Shown: piece by piece, positions 51,016 to 59,108 of the stretch
Layout of the letters: every line of letters starts with the position of its first letter
Position numbering within the stretch: position 1 is the stretch's first letter
Source of the DNA: Actinomycetes bacterium
GTDB taxonomy: Bacteria > Actinomycetota > Coriobacteriia > Coriobacteriales > Eggerthellaceae
Assembly: GCA_023429565.1 (NCBI GenBank)
Contig: JAEZDJ010000030.1
Coordinates: forward strand, 1-64,000
Length of the DNA stretch: 64,000 bases
Reading direction: 5' to 3'
The notes under the pieces: generated by a model
What the model was told of the DNA's origin: nothing
The model's input: the letters and a program-made list of their open reading frames with translations, nothing else
Database searches by the model: none
Position numbers and translations under genes: made by a program

Positions 51016-52440
51016 ATGTGCGGCAGAAGTCAGTCGGTCACCTTAGATTCACGGCAAGACGTCTCGGTTCGGACGCGGCAGAGATTTGCGCCTTCGGCCA
51101 TTCAGGGTCTTGAGGTTCTGTCGCTTCCGATCGCATCCCTTGAGGCATATGTCAACGCTATGGTCGAGCAGAATCCTCTCCTTGATTTTGACTACAGCGA
51201 GTCTTATCTCACCTTTGAAGAGATCCCCGAAGAGGATCTTTCCCACCCGGAGGACACCGTTCCTGACGATGGCCTTCCTGCCGAGATTCCTCGTGCGCGC
51301 ATGACGTCTTCCGAGAATCGCTCCGCCTTTGATATGGACAGGTTGCGAGACGAGCGTGTTGAGACGGAAACGATCCAAAGCCACCTCCGCCTGCAGCTTT
51401 CCCGGCTTTCCTGCGACGGGCAACGGGGTCCGTTCTTGTCGGCGTTGGTTGAAAGCATTGATGATGATGGGTATTTTGCCGGAAGCCTTCCGGCATTGTG
51501 CTCCTCGTTCGAGGTGTCGGGAGATGAGGGAGAGCAGCTGCTTGGGGTTGTGCAGTCGCTCTCTCCGAGAGGGGTGGGAGCGCGCACGTTGCGTGAATGC
51601 CTGACTCTTCAGATTGGAGACAACGAACCCAACCGGGACACGATCATCTCAATCATTCGCGACGGGTTCGATGACCTTGCGAAAAACCGCGTTACGAGCC
51701 TGGAGAGGGAATATGGCCTGAGCCACGACGAGCTGTGCCAAATCAAAGAGGTCATTCGCAGCTTGAATCCTCGTCCGGGGGCGGCTTTCTCGCAGCGCCA
51801 TGACACGTGCTACCTCATTCCTGACCTTGTGGTCAAAAGGCTGGCGGGCCGGTTTTCCGTTGAGGTCACTGGCGAGGTGGCGGAGACTACCGTGCTCAAC
51901 AAGCAGTATGTTGACATGCTGGATGATCGTGCGATTCCTGATGAGACGATGGAGTGGCTCGTGTCGAAACATGATGAGGCTCGAACGGTTTTGCGAAACA
52001 TCAGCCAGCGTAGGCAAACCCTTTATCGATTTGGTCTGTTTCTCGTGGAAGCGCAGTATGAATTCTTCTGTTTTGGAGAATCGCGCATCAAGCCGCTGAC
52101 CATGCAGCAGAGCGCTGATGCTCTGGGTATCCATGTTTCCACTGTGAGCAGGACCGTTCAGGACAAATATGTCCTGACACCTTGGGGAACCTATCCTCTC
52201 AAGCACTTCTTCACCAGTTCTGTGGCGTGCGTGAAGGCTGAGCGCAGGTCGGCAGTGTCTTCGGCAGCCATCAAGAACCGCATCAAGGAGATCGTCGCAG
52301 GGGAGGACAGGGGCAAACCGTTCAGTGATGCCGCGCTCACGGCTGTCCTGAACGAGGAGGGCATCGAGATCAAGCGGAGAACCGTGGCAAAGTATCGCGA
52401 AACGCTCGGCATCGGAAGGCAGTCCCAACGCCGGTGGTGA
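51016..52440 (+). CDS. rpoN: RNA polymerase sigma-54 factor
   Basis: A 474-residue sigma-54. Region I is clear at the N-terminus (LEVLSLPIASLEAYVNAMVEQNPLLDFD, about residues 32-60), the acidic linker follows, and the C-terminus has the core-binding domain, a helix-turn-helix (QSADALGIHVSTVSRTV) and the RpoN box RRTVAKYRE (454-462), which contacts the -24 element. Sigma-54 is absent from most Actinobacteria, so its presence inside a catabolic cluster with five matching promoters is notable. GGGGGAC precedes the ATG. The activator gene follows after 23 bases, so the two should be made together. Confidence 0.96.
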   Translation: MCGRSQSVTLDSRQDVSVRTRQRFAPSAIQGLEVLSLPIASLEAYVNAMVEQNPLLDFDYSESYLTFEEIPEEDLSHPEDTVPDDGLPAEIPRARMTSSENRSAFDMDRLRDERVETETIQSHLRLQLSRLSCDGQRGPFLSALVESIDDDGYFAGSLPALCSSFEVSGDEGEQLLGVVQSLSPRGVGARTLRECLTLQIGDNEPNRDTIISIIRDGFDDLAKNRVTSLEREYGLSHDELCQIKEVIRSLNPRPGAAFSQRHDTCYLIPDLVVKRLAGRFSVEVTGEVAETTVLNKQYVDMLDDRAIPDETMEWLVSKHDEARTVLRNISQRRQTLYRFGLFLVEAQYEFFCFGESRIKPLTMQQSADALGIHVSTVSRTVQDKYVLTPWGTYPLKHFFTSSVACVKAERRSAVSSAAIKNRIKEIVAGEDRGKPFSDAALTAVLNEEGIEIKRRTVAKYRETLGIGRQSQRRW

Positions 52441-52463
52441 GGGCACCTGAGAGGGGAGCATGC

Positions 52464-54527
52464 GTGGTGTACAACAAGGAAAAAGCTATCGAGGCTTGGA
52501 AGACATTCGTCAATTCGGGGGTGATCATAGACAATTATGTGAGACCGGAAATCGGACGCTCCTGGATACGCTGCAGGAGTGCAGGGGTCAATCCGTGGTC
52601 CACTCATTTTGCCGAGCAGAACGCTGCACTCCTCGAAGAGAAGCGCAGCCGCTATGCCGATTCGCTTCGGTCGAACACCCCGGTCATGAAATTCCTCATG
52701 GCGCTCCTGGGCTGCAATGTGTCGCTTATGGATGGCGAGAACTTCGTGTTCGAGCTCATGTCCCCCCTCATGGCGTATCCCCGGACCTATGGGACGTTTG
52801 TGCGGGAGGAAGATGTGGGCACCGGCAACGCCACCGTGGTCGCCTATGAGAAGAAGCCGATTCGCTGCGAGGGATTCGAGCAATATCGGGCCATATCGCA
52901 GACGTATTCGGGCGTCAGCGCCCCCTATCTCGATGCCGACGGAAGGTACTTCGGTGCGCTCAATGTCAATAATCCCTTTGCGACGTTGCCGGAGAGCGCG
53001 CTGGAACTGTGCACAAAAGCGGTCGATCTTGCCTCGGAGCTCCATCGGGCCGGTGCGCGGGACTCGGCTCTGCTGTCCACCGTGGAGTTCTTTCGCCCGC
53101 TGCTGATGCTCTATGAAGACCCGGTCGTGTTGGTAGACCTTGAAGGCCATGTCCTCTCGGCAAGCCCGGCCATGAGGCAGTATTGTCCCGATTGGGAAGA
53201 TTTTTCCTATGGATCGCAGGCGCTCGACGCCTATCTTGGAAAGAAGGAATCTTCGAAGGATATCCTCTCTTTGCCGGAGAGGCTGGAGGTTCCGGTGCCG
53301 ACTGCCTTTCGCACGGGGCGGTCTCGCGCGGAGCGCATACTCAACCTCGTCCGTCGCAGAACGGTCGACCTTGAGGGTCAGGACCCGTTCGTCATGTTGG
53401 TGTTCGAGGGTGAATCGAAAGCGTCTGAACAGAAGCTCGGCATTGGCACAAAGCGGTTTGTGGAGTACTCGACAGCCGCCGACGAGCCAATCGATTACAT
53501 TGGTGAAACGGCGGCGTGGAAGACGATCGACGACATGGTGCAACGCGTCGCTCCGATCAAGGCGAACGTTCTTCTGCTGGGTGAGACGGGTACGGGCAAA
53601 GAGGTTGTGGCCCGCGCCCTGCACCGGAGGAGCGGACGGAAGGGCGAATTTGTCGCTATAAACTGCGGGGCGGTTCCCCGCGACCTGTTGGCAACCGAGC
53701 TGTTTGGCTACGAGGGCGGTGCGTTCACGGGAGCTCGCGAGGCGGGGGCGGTCGGGAAGTTCGAATTTGCGGACGGGGGGACGCTGTTCCTTGATGAAAT
53801 AGGAGAAATGCCAATTGACATGCAGGTCAGTCTCTTGCGTGTTCTGCAGGAGCAGAGCGTGACCAAGCTGGGATCGAACGTTCCGAGGACTCTTGACGTG
53901 CGGGTTGTGGCTGCGACGAATCAGGATATAGAACAGCTGATTGCAGAGAAGAAGTTCCGCAGCGATCTCTATTATCGCCTCAGCCTTGTGGAGATGCGGC
54001 TGCCGCAGCTCCGCCGCCGTGCGGACGACGTGCCGCTCTTGGTTGACTTTTTCAACAAGAGCCTCTCATCGATGCTTAACTTGCCCTGCACCCCGTTTCC
54101 TCCAAGCACTCTCGAAGCGTTCAGGCAATACAGCTGGCCGGGCAACGTGAGGGAGCTGCGCAACATGGTCGAGCGGAGTCTCATCATGCAAGGCGAGGGC
54201 GCACGGGTTCTTCCCGACACGCTTCCTCCTCATATCGCCAATGCTGTCAACCTGGGTGCGTTGGAACGGGCGGATTCCCCGTCTGCCGACCGAATCTACG
54301 ACGGACCGCTCTCGGAGGGGTCAAGTCGCATTTCGTCAGGAAAAGCCGAGAGCAGCCGCGCTCTGGACGGGGGCAGGCGCGCGATTGTCGAAGCAATCGA
54401 ACGTCACGAGGGGAATCTGTCTTTAGCCGCTTCGGATTTGGGCATGTCATCCAGCACGCTGCGCCGCCGCCTCGATCGGTTTGGCCTTCGTGTCAGGGTG
54501 GTCGTCGAGGAGGTACCCCCTCGCTGA
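52464..54527 (+). CDS. Sigma-54-dependent activator (GAF-AAA-Fis, AcoR-like)
   Basis: An enhancer-binding protein of about 687 residues. The N-terminal 300 residues contain an AcoR-like start (RSWIRCRSAGVNP) and a GAF-type sensory region; there is no receiver domain, so it is likely ligand-controlled. The AAA+ domain has Walker A GETGTGKE (about 373-380), GAFTGA (419-424), which contacts sigma-54, and Walker B GGTLFLDEIGEM. A Fis-type helix-turn-helix ends the protein (NLSLAASDLGMSSSTLRRRL). The start is a GTG (52464, or 52467) with GAGGGGAG upstream; the earlier GTG at 52434 overlaps rpoN. It is the only activator in the window and the obvious partner of RpoN here. Confidence 0.93.
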   Translation: MVYNKEKAIEAWKTFVNSGVIIDNYVRPEIGRSWIRCRSAGVNPWSTHFAEQNAALLEEKRSRYADSLRSNTPVMKFLMALLGCNVSLMDGENFVFELMSPLMAYPRTYGTFVREEDVGTGNATVVAYEKKPIRCEGFEQYRAISQTYSGVSAPYLDADGRYFGALNVNNPFATLPESALELCTKAVDLASELHRAGARDSALLSTVEFFRPLLMLYEDPVVLVDLEGHVLSASPAMRQYCPDWEDFSYGSQALDAYLGKKESSKDILSLPERLEVPVPTAFRTGRSRAERILNLVRRRTVDLEGQDPFVMLVFEGESKASEQKLGIGTKRFVEYSTAADEPIDYIGETAAWKTIDDMVQRVAPIKANVLLLGETGTGKEVVARALHRRSGRKGEFVAINCGAVPRDLLATELFGYEGGAFTGAREAGAVGKFEFADGGTLFLDEIGEMPIDMQVSLLRVLQEQSVTKLGSNVPRTLDVRVVAATNQDIEQLIAEKKFRSDLYYRLSLVEMRLPQLRRRADDVPLLVDFFNKSLSSMLNLPCTPFPPSTLEAFRQYSWPGNVRELRNMVERSLIMQGEGARVLPDTLPPHIANAVNLGALERADSPSADRIYDGPLSEGSSRISSGKAESSRALDGGRRAIVEAIERHEGNLSLAASDLGMSSSTLRRRLDRFGLRVRVVVEEVPPR

Positions 54528-54589
54528 CAGTGCGCCTTTGGGCTGGGGAAGTGCATGGTGGCACGTCGGGCTCTTTCCTCGGCGGCGGT

Positions 54590-54604
54590 TGGCACGCTTT
54601 TTGC
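54590..54604 (+). promoter_or_regulatory. Sigma-54 promoter, fixAB
   Basis: TGGCACGCTTTTTGC is a perfect -24/-12 match, 47 bases before the ATG of fixA. Confidence 0.9.
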
Positions 54605-54650
54605 TTTGTTTTGGGTGAGATTTGCCTATGCGGAGCAAAAGGAGTGATGT

Positions 54651-55418
54651 ATGAATATCATCGTATGCTACAAGATAGTTCCCGACGAACAGGACGCTGT
54701 CGTCGGGGCTGATCGGACCTTGTCTTTCGATCGGGCCGCGCTCAAGGTCGGCGATTATGATCTGAACGCCCTGGAAGCTGGGGCGCAGCTTGCGGCATCG
54801 TGCGAAGCGAGGCTTGTCGGCCTCACAGTCGGCGGCGACGCGGTGGAGGACTCGAAGCTCAAGAAAGCCGTTCTCGCGCGCGGTGCCGATGAGAACGTCG
54901 CACTCAAGGATGACGCTCTCGCGCATGCGGGATCGACGTTGACCTCCCGTGCCTTGAAGGCTGCCCTTGCCAGCATCGGCGACTTTGATCTGGTGCTTAC
55001 CGGAGAAGGGTCTGCCGACCGGTATGCGCAGCAGGTGGGAATTCAGCTTGGTGAGCTTCTTGGGTTGCCGGTTGTCAATGCCGTCAGCGCCATTGAGCTT
55101 GACGGCTCTCGTGCGCTTGTCGAGCGTGTCGTGGGCAACCAGGTCGAAAAGCTCGAGGTGCCTCTTCCGGCCGTTCTTTCCGTCGTGGCCGATATGAACA
55201 CGCCACGCATTCCTTCCATGAAAGACATACTGTCGGCAGGAAAAAAGCCGTCACGGCTTGTCACGCCGTCTGAAATTGGCCTGGATGACCTTTCCGAAAA
55301 TCTGGAGACAATCAGCACGCTTGCGCCTGAGCAAAGGGATCGTGCGTGCGTGGTCATAGAGGGCGATGATGAGGAATCCGTCAAGGCATTTCTCGCAAAC
55401 ATGCAGGCGCAGCTGTAG
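54651..55418 (+). CDS. fixA: Electron-transfer flavoprotein beta subunit (FixA)
   Basis: A 255-residue FixA/ETF-beta protein. It starts MNIIVCYKIVPDEQ and has the DYDLNALEAG segment, the TGEGSADRYAQQVGIQLGELLG block (about 116-137) and the late PRIPSMKDILSAGKK motif. With FixB it forms the flavin-containing ETF that takes electrons from NADH, and in the FixABCX assembly it bifurcates them towards ferredoxin and quinone. AAAAGGAG precedes the ATG. The fixAB pair is split from fixCX by about 11 kb but has the same type of sigma-54 promoter, so all four should be co-induced. Confidence 0.94.
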   Translation: MNIIVCYKIVPDEQDAVVGADRTLSFDRAALKVGDYDLNALEAGAQLAASCEARLVGLTVGGDAVEDSKLKKAVLARGADENVALKDDALAHAGSTLTSRALKAALASIGDFDLVLTGEGSADRYAQQVGIQLGELLGLPVVNAVSAIELDGSRALVERVVGNQVEKLEVPLPAVLSVVADMNTPRIPSMKDILSAGKKPSRLVTPSEIGLDDLSENLETISTLAPEQRDRACVVIEGDDEESVKAFLANMQAQL

Positions 55419-55432
55419 AAAGGAGCATCACC

Positions 55433-56353
55433 ATGGATAAGGACCCTATTGTAGTTTTCTCTGAAGATGCCGGTGGGTATGAGGAGCTGTGCGCCAAGAC
55501 ACGCGAGCTTGGCGCACAGCCGATAGCCCTGTTCGTTGGCTCTGATGAGGCCGCGCGCCACGTGGCCGATTTTGGTGCCCGGGTGCTCTTCTTTGGCTCG
55601 GTGCCGGAGGGCGCCATGTTGGAAGACTGCGTCGCCCCCTTTGCCGAAGCCATCAAGGCAGAACGGCCTCGTCTGGTCATGATGCGCACGTCGAAACGTA
55701 CGCAGTGCATCGCCGGGCGTCTTGGCGTGCAGCTGGGCATTCCCGTTGTCAGTGATGCATCGAGCATCGAGGAGGCAGACGGCGGCATTGAGCTTGGACA
55801 TCTTGTTCATGGCGGAGCTGCGTGGCAGGTGGAGCGCGCGACCGGTTCCGTCATAGCGCTTGTGCCTGCAGGATCGTTTGACGCGGGCACTGCTTCCGCT
55901 CCCGGCACGGTCGAACGTCAGTCGGCCGTCATTGAATCCGGCCCTATCAAGCGGGTTGGCCTGGAGGAGAAGAACGAGGAGGCGGTCGACCTCGGATCAG
56001 CCAAGCGGGTTGTCTGCGTGGGCCGCGGCATAGGCAGCGATGGCAACCTTGTCGCTGCAAAGGCGCTCGCGGAGAAGTTTGGGGCAGAGATCGCCTGCAC
56101 GAGGCCGATTGCGGAAGGCGAGAACCGTCTGCCTCGCAATCGCTATCTTGGGGTGTCGGGCGCGTCGGTCAAGCCCGACGTCTATCTTGCTCTTGGGGTG
56201 TCGGGTCAGGTGCAGCATACTGTTGGAGTGAGAGATTCCAAGGTTATAGCCGTGGTCAACAAAGACAAGAATGCCCCGTTCTTCAAGAATTGCGACATCG
56301 GGCTCGTCGGCGATGTCGAGAAGGTCATTCCTCTGCTGGAATCGCTTCTGTAG
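55433..56353 (+). CDS. fixB: Electron-transfer flavoprotein alpha subunit (FixB)
   Basis: A 306-residue FixB/ETF-alpha protein. The C-terminal FAD domain is complete: VVCVGRGIGSDGNL (about 188-201), then LGVSGASVKPDVYLALGVSGQVQHTVG and NKDKNAPFFKNCDIGLVGD near 280. The N-terminal domain is the usual variable ETF fold. It lies 14 bases after fixA with AAAGGAG before the ATG, forming a two-gene operon. It completes the FixABCX set found in this window. It converges on the histidine-kinase gene, with a short T-rich gap between. Confidence 0.94.
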   Translation: MDKDPIVVFSEDAGGYEELCAKTRELGAQPIALFVGSDEAARHVADFGARVLFFGSVPEGAMLEDCVAPFAEAIKAERPRLVMMRTSKRTQCIAGRLGVQLGIPVVSDASSIEEADGGIELGHLVHGGAAWQVERATGSVIALVPAGSFDAGTASAPGTVERQSAVIESGPIKRVGLEEKNEEAVDLGSAKRVVCVGRGIGSDGNLVAAKALAEKFGAEIACTRPIAEGENRLPRNRYLGVSGASVKPDVYLALGVSGQVQHTVGVRDSKVIAVVNKDKNAPFFKNCDIGLVGDVEKVIPLLESLL

Positions 56354-56395
56354 CATCGCGGGACTTTCTGTCGTCGCGCGCTGGCGCCTGCTTTT

Positions 56396-57289
56396 TTAGG
56401 CCGCGTCCTTCGTTGGAATCGAAGGGAGCGCCACGATGAAGCAGGCGCCGCCTTCGGGCAGGTTGAATGCATCGACCGTGCCGTCGTGGGCCTCGACGAC
56501 CGACTTGACTATGGCCAAGCCCAAGCCGGTGCCGCCGGTGCCTCGGCTGCGCGACAGGTCGGTGCGGTAGAAGCGATCGAAGAGAAGTTTCGGATCGTCG
56601 TCGCCGAACCCGCACCCATCGTCCTTCACGGCAAGGATGGAGCGTCCCTTGAGGCCAAACAGCTCAACGGTGACGTGCCCTCCGGGCTCGATGAACCGGG
56701 AAGCATTTTCCACCAGGTTGAACACCACCTGTTTGAGTCGGCCAGGACTTCCCAGCACGTCGGGAGCTTCGCCTGCGAGGGTGACGTTCGCCTTGCGCTC
56801 CCGCAGGATGGGACCGAGGGCATCAAGCACATCATGTGCGAGGCCGTTCAGGTCAACGCGGACCAGCTCGACGGGGGTCGTGTCGTCTTCGATTCGCTGA
56901 AGCGTGAGCAGGTCATTCGTCAGGCGGCTCAGGCGCTCGCTCTCGCTGATGATGATGGAGCAGAATTTCTCATGCATCTCGGGGGGCAGGTCGGGATCCA
57001 GCAGGAGTTCGGCATTGCCATGGATCGCGGTCAGCGGCGTGCGCAACTCATGTGCCACATCGCCCACGAACTGCGTTTGACGCCTTTCTTTGAGGGCGAG
57101 GTCACGCTGCCGCGCCTTGGCCGTTTGGGCGAGGGCATGAAAACTCCGAGACAGTTCATCGGCTTCGTGTAGACGATCGTCGGGCTCGAACGCGACGTCT
57201 GCGCCGGCTTGGAACGCGGCCGCTTTTCGGACCAGCAGGCGAAGCGGCTCCGAGAGGAAATAGCCAATGAGAAGGCTGAGGGCGAACAC
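56396..57289 (-). CDS. Sensor histidine kinase
   Basis: A membrane histidine kinase. From the GTG at 57289 it has 297 residues: one helix, a HAMP-like region (about 13-60), the DHp motif DVAHELRTPLTAIHG with His80, and an ATPase domain with N (NLVENASRF), G1 (DDGCGFGDDD), F and G2 (GTGGTGLGLAIVKS) boxes. In the same frame the sequence stays open for 47 more codons to 57430, encoding a basic start and a first membrane helix, as expected for a two-helix sensor. The only start codon there is ATA, overlapping the regulator's TAA stop (ATAA). The true start is therefore uncertain. It pairs with the response regulator just upstream. Confidence 0.88.
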   Translation of the reverse strand: MFALSLLIGYFLSEPLRLLVRKAAAFQAGADVAFEPDDRLHEADELSRSFHALAQTAKARQRDLALKERRQTQFVGDVAHELRTPLTAIHGNAELLLDPDLPPEMHEKFCSIIISESERLSRLTNDLLTLQRIEDDTTPVELVRVDLNGLAHDVLDALGPILRERKANVTLAGEAPDVLGSPGRLKQVVFNLVENASRFIEPGGHVTVELFGLKGRSILAVKDDGCGFGDDDPKLLFDRFYRTDLSRSRGTGGTGLGLAIVKSVVEAHDGTVDAFNLPEGGACFIVALPSIPTKDAA

Positions 57290-57426
57290 TCCTGTGCCAA
57301 TGGGAATGAGAAGCAGAAACGCCTTCGGCGATACGTCGAAGGCGAAGATGCAGATGATAATGACCGTTGAACTGGCGAGAAGCGAAAGCAGCGTGGCCAG
57401 CAGCGAAAAATATGTTTGTAGCCTTT

Positions 57427-58122
57427 TTATTGTTTGAACCTGTACCCGTATCCGCGAACCGTCTCCACCAAGCCGGGATCATAGCCGGCACCCTCGATCT
57501 TATCACGGAGTCGCTTGATGTGGGTGTCAACTGTCTTGGTTTCCGTCAAGTATTCCCAACCCCATGCGTCGCGCAGCAGATCCTCTCGGGACACCACCTT
57601 GCCCGCGTTTTTCATCAGGCTGGCAAGCAGCTCGAACTCTCGAGGAGTGAGATCGATCTTGCCGTGGTCGCCCGCGGCCGTGTGGGCGTCCTCGTCAATC
57701 GTAATCCCGCCTGCGGTGATGGCCCGGCTTGCGCCGGGAAAGTCTCCTCCCGATCCGCGGCGGAGGAGGGCGCGGACGCGTGCAATGAGCTCTCTCACGC
57801 CAAAGGGCTTGGCGAGATAGTCGTCCCCGCCAATTTCAAGCCCGACCACCTTGTCGAGCTCGGTGTCGCGTGCGGAGAGGAACAGCACCGGCGCGGTGGT
57901 CTTCGATCGGAGGCGACGGCACAGCTCATAACCGTCCATGCCGGGCAGCATGATGTCGAGCACAAAGAGGTCGTAGGAATTCTTTGTGGCGATGGCCAGC
58001 GCATCTTCTCCGTTGTCGACAACGTCGGTGCAGAAACCCTCTTTCTTCAGCGCGTAGCTGACAAATTCCGTGATAGAAGGCTCGTCGTCGACGACGAGGA
58101 TGCGATTCGGCGTTTCATTCAT
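57427..58122 (-). CDS. OmpR-family response regulator
   Basis: A 231-residue response regulator. The receiver has the acidic pair Asp12-Asp13 and phospho-acceptor Asp56 (LDIMLPGMDGYE), followed by LSARD and the KPF lysine. The C-terminal winged-helix domain reads LTPREFELLASLMKN and TVDTHIKRLRDKIE, ending GYGYRFKQ. GAAAGG lies before the ATG at 58122; the frame extends to 58278 through the coaX promoter and that part is unlikely to be translated. It is the first gene of a two-gene operon with the kinase and is divergent from coaX. The signal and targets are unknown. Confidence 0.93.
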   Translation of the reverse strand: MNETPNRILVVDDEPSITEFVSYALKKEGFCTDVVDNGEDALAIATKNSYDLFVLDIMLPGMDGYELCRRLRSKTTAPVLFLSARDTELDKVVGLEIGGDDYLAKPFGVRELIARVRALLRRGSGGDFPGASRAITAGGITIDEDAHTAAGDHGKIDLTPREFELLASLMKNAGKVVSREDLLRDAWGWEYLTETKTVDTHIKRLRDKIEGAGYDPGLVETVRGYGYRFKQ

Positions 58123-58188
58123 ACAGAGCCTTTCAGTCAGAAGTCTTTCCGCAAGCGGCGACTGGCAAGTGCATGGTGTTGAATTAGG

Positions 58189-58194
58189 TATAAT
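58189..58194 (+). promoter_or_regulatory. -10 box of the coaX promoter
   Basis: TATAAT lies 55 bases before the coaX start. No convincing -35 element was found. Confidence 0.5.
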
Positions 58195-58249
58195 GACCTC
58201 AGCGCAACTATAAGCATCTGCCCTGCGTACAAAGGAGATTGTCAAAAAC

Positions 58250-59020
58250 ATGTTACTTGCTATCGATGTGGGAAACACGCAGACCGTGATTGGCGTCTAT
58301 GACGGCGATGCGTTGTGCCATATGTGGCGCGTTGCAACGGACAAGCGACATACCTCCGATGAGCTGCGGGTGAAGTTGGCTTCATTGTTCGCGTCCGAGG
58401 AGACCGCATGCGAAGCCGTGTCGGGGGCTGCGCTGGCATCGGTTGTTCCTCAGCTGACTCAGGCATGGTGCGCGGCGCTGCATCGAATCATCGGCGTGGA
58501 TGCTCTCGTGTGTTCGCCGGAGACGGCAAGGGGGCTGTTCGAGGCTGACTATGCGAATCCGCATGAGATCGGTGCCGACCGGGTGGCCGATGCCGTTGCG
58601 GCGCGGGTGCTCTACGGGGCGCCGGTTATCGTGGTTGACTTCGGAACGGCCACAAACATAGAGGTCATAGACAGGAGTGGGCGATTCGTCGGCGGCGTCA
58701 TAGCCCCAGGAATTGACACCTCGGCAGCAGCTCTGTTTTCATCTGCGACGCGCCTTTCGGCCATCGAGCTGGTTGACCCCCATACGGCCATCGGCGGGAA
58801 CACCGACCAAGCCATCCAGGCGGGCATCGTCTATGGCGAGGTGGACCGCGTCGATGGGCTTGTCAGGCGCATCTTCGCGCAGCTGGGCTACGAGGCTCCG
58901 GTGGTGGCGACAGGCGGCCTTGCTCCCCGCGTCGTGAAGCTTTCTGAGACGGTCACCGAAATCAACCCCGAACTGACCCTTGAGGGATTGCGCCTGCTGC
59001 ACGAGGATCAGAGCAAGTAG
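58250..59020 (+). CDS. coaX: Type III pantothenate kinase
   Basis: A 256-residue CoaX, which phosphorylates pantothenate in the first step of CoA synthesis and needs a monovalent cation. Visible motifs: the phosphate loop DVGNTQTVIGVY (residues 5-16), the GADRVADAVAA block near 105-115, DFGTATN near 128, and GGVIAPGIDTSAAALF near 148. Length is typical. AAAGGAG precedes the ATG. The gene is followed by the one-carbon genes fhs, fchA and folD in the same direction, with an 88-base gap that contains a CCGAAGG/CCTTCGG hairpin. Confidence 0.95.
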   Translation: MLLAIDVGNTQTVIGVYDGDALCHMWRVATDKRHTSDELRVKLASLFASEETACEAVSGAALASVVPQLTQAWCAALHRIIGVDALVCSPETARGLFEADYANPHEIGADRVADAVAARVLYGAPVIVVDFGTATNIEVIDRSGRFVGGVIAPGIDTSAAALFSSATRLSAIELVDPHTAIGGNTDQAIQAGIVYGEVDRVDGLVRRIFAQLGYEAPVVATGGLAPRVVKLSETVTEINPELTLEGLRLLHEDQSK

Positions 59021-59025
59021 AATTG

Positions 59026-59048
59026 CCGAAGGGCGCGCACGCCTTCGG
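59026..59048 (+). terminator. Hairpin between coaX and fhs
   Basis: The stem CCGAAGG/CCTTCGG (59026-59032 and 59042-59048) lies six bases after the coaX stop. There is no T tract, so it may be an attenuator or mRNA stabiliser. Confidence 0.4.
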
Positions 59049-59108
59049 GCGGGGGAAGCGTCCATGACGAGACAACCTAGTCAACGACGAGGAAAGGGAG
59101 GGCCCGAC

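Noticed and set aside
59021..59108. ZTP or tetrahydrofolate riboswitch upstream of fhs
   Set aside because: Only a simple CCGAAGG/CCTTCGG hairpin is present, without either conserved core.
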